The position numbers were made by a program, and so were the translations under genes. A stretch of DNA of 64,000 bases from Sinomonas humi (GTDB lineage Bacteria; Actinomycetota; Actinomycetes; Actinomycetales; Micrococcaceae), in assembly GCF_000802235.1 (NCBI RefSeq), contig NZ_JTDL01000141.1, positions 62,001 through 126,000 on the forward strand, in the 5' to 3' direction. The notes below the pieces were generated by a model. It made no database searches. It saw only the letters and a list, made by a program, of their open reading frames with translations, and was not told where the DNA came from. Of the stretch, positions 61,520 to 64,000 are shown in pieces; positions within the stretch are counted from its first letter, which is position 1, and the number at the start of each line of letters is the position of its first letter.

Positions 61520-62514
61520 GGAGTCTTCTCGGTGGTCGAGGTCGCATCGGGCGCGAGGGCGACCGTGCGGAAGCTGCAGTTCCCGCTCGAGGAGTCGGGG
61601 GTGTTGGAGGTTCGGGCGGCGACGCGGTAGCGGTTGCAGTAGGACTCGTGGCACAGGTACGAGCCGCCGCGCATGACCCGGCCTGCGCCGATCGTCGGGC
61701 CCTGGGGGTTCTGGCGGGGGGAGTTGCGGTAGTACTTGGGCAGGAACCAGTCGTTGCACCATTCCCAGGTGTTGCCGGCCATCTCGTAGAGGCCGTACCC
61801 GTTCGCCGGGAAGGTGCGGACGGGGGCGGTGCCGAGGAAGCCGTCGTCCTGGGTGTTGACGGTGGGGAAGGTGCCCTGCCAGATGTTGCAGCGGTGCTGG
61901 CCGTCGGGGGTGAGTTCGTCGCCCCATGCGTAGCGTTTGCCGGCCAGGCCGCCGCGGGCGGCGTATTCCCATTCGGCCTCGGTGGGCAGGCGCCGTCCTG
62001 CCCACGAGCAGTAGGCCTGGGCGTCGTGCCAGGTGACCTGGACGACGGGGTGGTCCGGGGCGGCGGTCCAGTGGGAGAGGGTCCCGCGGGGGTGGGCCCA
62101 GTCGGCTCCGCGGACGTTGAGCCACCAGGGTGCGCCGGCCGCGGCGCCGAGCACGTCGTCGTCGTTCGCCTTGACCAGGAGGTGGAAGACCGCGGAGGTG
62201 CCGTAGCGCTCGGCCTCGGTGCGGTAGCCGGTGGCCTCGACGAAGGCCGCGAACATCGCGTTGGTGACCGCGGTCGCGTCGATGCGGAAGCCCGGGAGCT
62301 CGACCTCGTGCACGGGTGTCTCGCCGTCGCCCGGGTATCCCTCCCCGAAGGCATCGCCCATCTGGAAGGCCCCGCCCGGGACCGCGACGTCGTCGTGGTG
62401 GGCCCGCTGCTCGATCCCGGTGGACGGCACAGCCAACTCGGGAAGGGCTACGCTGCCCGGTCTTTCGGGCATGCAGCAGTCGGGGGTGTGGGCGGCTTCT
62501 GTCATGGGATCCAT
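61516..62514 (-). CDS. Formylglycine-generating enzyme (sulfatase-modifying factor)
   Basis: A 332-residue FGE/SUMF1-family oxidase that turns a sulfatase cysteine into formylglycine with copper and oxygen. VAVPGGAFQMGDAFGEGYPG, VTNAMFAAFVEATGY, LPTEAEWEYAARGG, YEMAGNTWEWCNDWF and the catalytic two-cysteine stretch GSYLCHESYCNRYRVAARTS, NTPDSSSGNCSFR match the actinobacterial FGE. AGAAGGA precedes ATG 62514. No sulfatase gene is in the window; its substrate must be encoded nearby or elsewhere. Confidence 0.93.
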   Translation of the reverse strand: MDPMTEAAHTPDCCMPERPGSVALPELAVPSTGIEQRAHHDDVAVPGGAFQMGDAFGEGYPGDGETPVHEVELPGFRIDATAVTNAMFAAFVEATGYRTEAERYGTSAVFHLLVKANDDDVLGAAAGAPWWLNVRGADWAHPRGTLSHWTAAPDHPVVQVTWHDAQAYCSWAGRRLPTEAEWEYAARGGLAGKRYAWGDELTPDGQHRCNIWQGTFPTVNTQDDGFLGTAPVRTFPANGYGLYEMAGNTWEWCNDWFLPKYYRNSPRQNPQGPTIGAGRVMRGGSYLCHESYCNRYRVAARTSNTPDSSSGNCSFRTVALAPDATSTTEKTP

Positions 62515-62585
62515 GGTTCCTTCTGGTCTTGCCGTTGCGCCGTCACCTTTGCACGGTGAGGGTCACGGCGCAAGGGGAGGCCCCC

Positions 62586-63662
62586 TCACAGCGTCCCCGT
62601 GACCGCCTGCAGCCCTAGGCTCGTGAGTCCGACGGCGGCCCAGAGCACGCCGCCGAGCAGGAGGGGGCGTGCGCCGGCCTTGCGCATCTCCGAAATCCGG
62701 AGATTGAGGCCGATGCCGGCAAGTGCGATCGTGACGAGGAACGTCCCGAGGGCGGAAAGGCCCGGGTGCCATGAGGCGGGTACGGCGCCGACGGTGTCGA
62801 GCGCGGCTGCAAGGACGAAGCCGATGATGAACGCTGGGACCATTCGCCGCCAGGGCAGGCGGGAGCGAGTTCCTCCCTCTGCTGCCTGCTCGCGTTTCGT
62901 CCTGAGGGCGACGAGTGCCGTGACGATCGGGATGATCATGAGCGAGCGGGTGAGCTTGACGACGATGGCGTACGACGACGCGCCGCCGCCATAGCTCTCG
63001 GCTGCGGCGACGACGGACGAGGTGTCGTTGACCGCCGTGCCGCTCCAGAGGCCGAACGAGTGGGCGCTGAGGCCGAGGAGATGGCCGAGCGGGGGGAACA
63101 GGAGGACGGCCGCGATGTTGAACGTGAAGATCGTCCCGATCGCGTAGGCGACGTCGGAGTCCTTTGGCTTGATGGCCGCGGAGGCGGCAGCGATCGCCGA
63201 TGCGCCGCAGATGCCCGTGCCCACCCCGATGAGGGTACGGGTGTCGGCATCGAGACCCAGCGCGCGCCCCGCCAGGGCCGCGCCGCCGAGCGCGACGGCG
63301 AGGGTGCCCAGCATGACGGGCAACGAGGTGGCGCCCACTCGGGCGACTTCCCCGAGCGAGAGTCCGGTGCCCAGGACCACGATCGAGGCCTGGAGGACGA
63401 AGGTGCCAGCGGCGCGGTAGCCCGCCGTCATCCGCTCCGCTCGAAGGGGCCGGATCCCGGCCGCGGCGAGCACGCCGAGCAGTATCCCGAACACCGGGCC
63501 TCCGATGATGGGGGCGAGTTGGCCGAGGAGCGCTGCCGCACCAGCGACGACGAGGGCGACTGCGAGCCCCGGAAGGGCCGCGACGAAGGTGGCGGAACGG
63601 TGGCGCGCTTCACGAGGGGCGGGCGGTGTCTCCGATTCGATTCTTCCGTCAGATTTGCCCAT
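62586..63662 (-). CDS. YeiH-family putative sulfate exporter
   Basis: A 358-residue membrane protein with about ten helices. GILLGVLAAAGIRPLR, QASIVVLGTGLSLGEVARVG, GVGTGICGASAIAAASAAIK and NDTSSVVAAAESYG are the marks of the YeiH/TauZ-like family (UPF0324). Members next to taurine or sulfonate genes are proposed sulfite/sulfate exporters. Its place upstream of the FGE operon, same strand, fits handling of sulfate released by a sulfatase. ATG 63662 is preferred over the longer frame. Confidence 0.82.
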   Translation of the reverse strand: MGKSDGRIESETPPAPREARHRSATFVAALPGLAVALVVAGAAALLGQLAPIIGGPVFGILLGVLAAAGIRPLRAERMTAGYRAAGTFVLQASIVVLGTGLSLGEVARVGATSLPVMLGTLAVALGGAALAGRALGLDADTRTLIGVGTGICGASAIAAASAAIKPKDSDVAYAIGTIFTFNIAAVLLFPPLGHLLGLSAHSFGLWSGTAVNDTSSVVAAAESYGGGASSYAIVVKLTRSLMIIPIVTALVALRTKREQAAEGGTRSRLPWRRMVPAFIIGFVLAAALDTVGAVPASWHPGLSALGTFLVTIALAGIGLNLRISEMRKAGARPLLLGGVLWAAVGLTSLGLQAVTGTL

Positions 63663-63798
63663 GCAATCAACTCTCCGCTGATCCGGCGAAGGCCAGTAGA
63701 GGGCAATTCCGCATGGGGGCATGCGCTGGTGATATGGCTTGAGGGTGTGGATGGCGGGTAGTTGCTCGGAGGGAGGAGGTCGACAGGGGAGGAGCCGG

Positions 63799-64000
63799 GT
63801 GAACGCGCGCACGAAAGCCAGTGGACGGAAGCATCCTGTGGCCGCTCTTGCGCTCGGGGTGTTGGCCGGCATCGGCGGGTTCCTGGACACGGGCGGAGTG
63901 ATCACCGCCGTTTCAGCAGGTGCACGGTTCCAATTCGCGCTCCTGTGGACCGTTGTGCTGGGCCTCGTCGGCTTCTCTGTCTACGCCGAGATGTCCGGCC
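63799..64000 (+). CDS. NRAMP-like divalent metal transporter, 5' part (cut by window end)
   Basis: GTG after GGGGAGGAG starts a protein whose first 67 residues read GVLAGIGGFLDTGGVITAVS, AGARFQFALLWTVVLGLVGF, SVYAEMSG. The G-x-x-D-x-G-x-V helix and the YAEMSG helix end are those of NRAMP-type Mn/Fe transporters. The remainder is outside the window, so function rests on this first segment. Confidence 0.7.
   Translation, partial: MNARTKASGRKHPVAALALGVLAGIGGFLDTGGVITAVSAGARFQFALLWTVVLGLVGFSVYAEMSG

Overview
The window is high-GC DNA with dense, mostly short-spaced genes, frequent GTG/TTG starts and ATGA/GTGA stop-start overlaps. The gene content (DUF4193, DUF2510, LigD with fused polymerase and ligase, split PntAA/PntAB/PntB, QsuB-type dehydratase fusion, IclR/LacI/DeoR sugar and aromatic regulons) points to a free-living, flagellated actinobacterium, most likely a soil Micrococcaceae of the Arthrobacter/Sinomonas kind. 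The genus is inference. No rRNA, tRNA, CRISPR array, transposase or prophage module was seen.

Layout. 1-2.1 kb: 3' end of PEP synthase (ppsA) and its kinase/pyrophosphorylase ppsR. 2.2-5.6 kb: a decayed region holding a twice-frameshifted TetR gene, an intact FUSC-type exporter, a small orphan ORF and a cold-shock gene that has lost its RNA-binding core. 5.6-9.2 kb: secreted phosphoesterase, NmrA-like oxidoreductase, DUF4193 and a small zinc-ribbon membrane protein. 9.3-17.6 kb: a tightly coupled flagellar switch/export operon fliM-fliN-fliO-fliP-fliQ-fliR-flhB-flhA, followed by a degenerate FlhF-like gene and csrA. 17.7-19.9 kb: ligD. 20.2-28.6 kb: a sugar regulon with a DeoR repressor, phosphomannose isomerase and DUF4432 mutarotase-like protein on the minus strand, and divergently an ABC importer, a class II ketose-bisphosphate aldolase and an ADP-dependent (archaeal-type) sugar kinase. 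28.7-33.2 kb: miscellaneous single genes (DUF2510, GNAT, MBL hydrolase, APH, ChaB/Rho-N-like, homoserine dehydrogenase). 33.4-37.8 kb: an isolated fliA sigma factor, a frameshifted secreted-protein remnant, and the proton-translocating transhydrogenase operon.

38-50 kb is a catabolic stretch: LysR with a divergent pair of RraA-family aldolases and an MFS carrier; aldehyde and alcohol dehydrogenases flanked by long perfect hairpins; then IclR with a divergent operon of a maleate-isomerase-like gene (broken by one in-frame amber codon inside its catalytic motif), an MHS transporter, a CaiB-type CoA transferase and an enoyl-CoA hydratase. 50-58.6 kb: an MHS transporter and LacI repressor with a two-turn-spaced repeat, a GT4-GT9 glycosyltransferase pair, and an IclR-qsuD-qsuB quinate/shikimate-to-protocatechuate operon. 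58.6-64 kb: an AAA-type ATPase preceded by four 9-bp tandem repeats, a serine-rich lipoprotein, two DUF202 membrane proteins coupled to a formylglycine-generating enzyme, a YeiH-type exporter and the start of an NRAMP-like metal transporter.

The most interesting items are the DeoR-controlled pathway built around an ADP-dependent kinase, the flagellar FlhF-like protein without a GTP-binding P-loop, the paired RraA paralogues, the amber-interrupted isomerase, and the FGE/DUF202/YeiH neighbourhood. Functions are read from sequence alone, without database searches.
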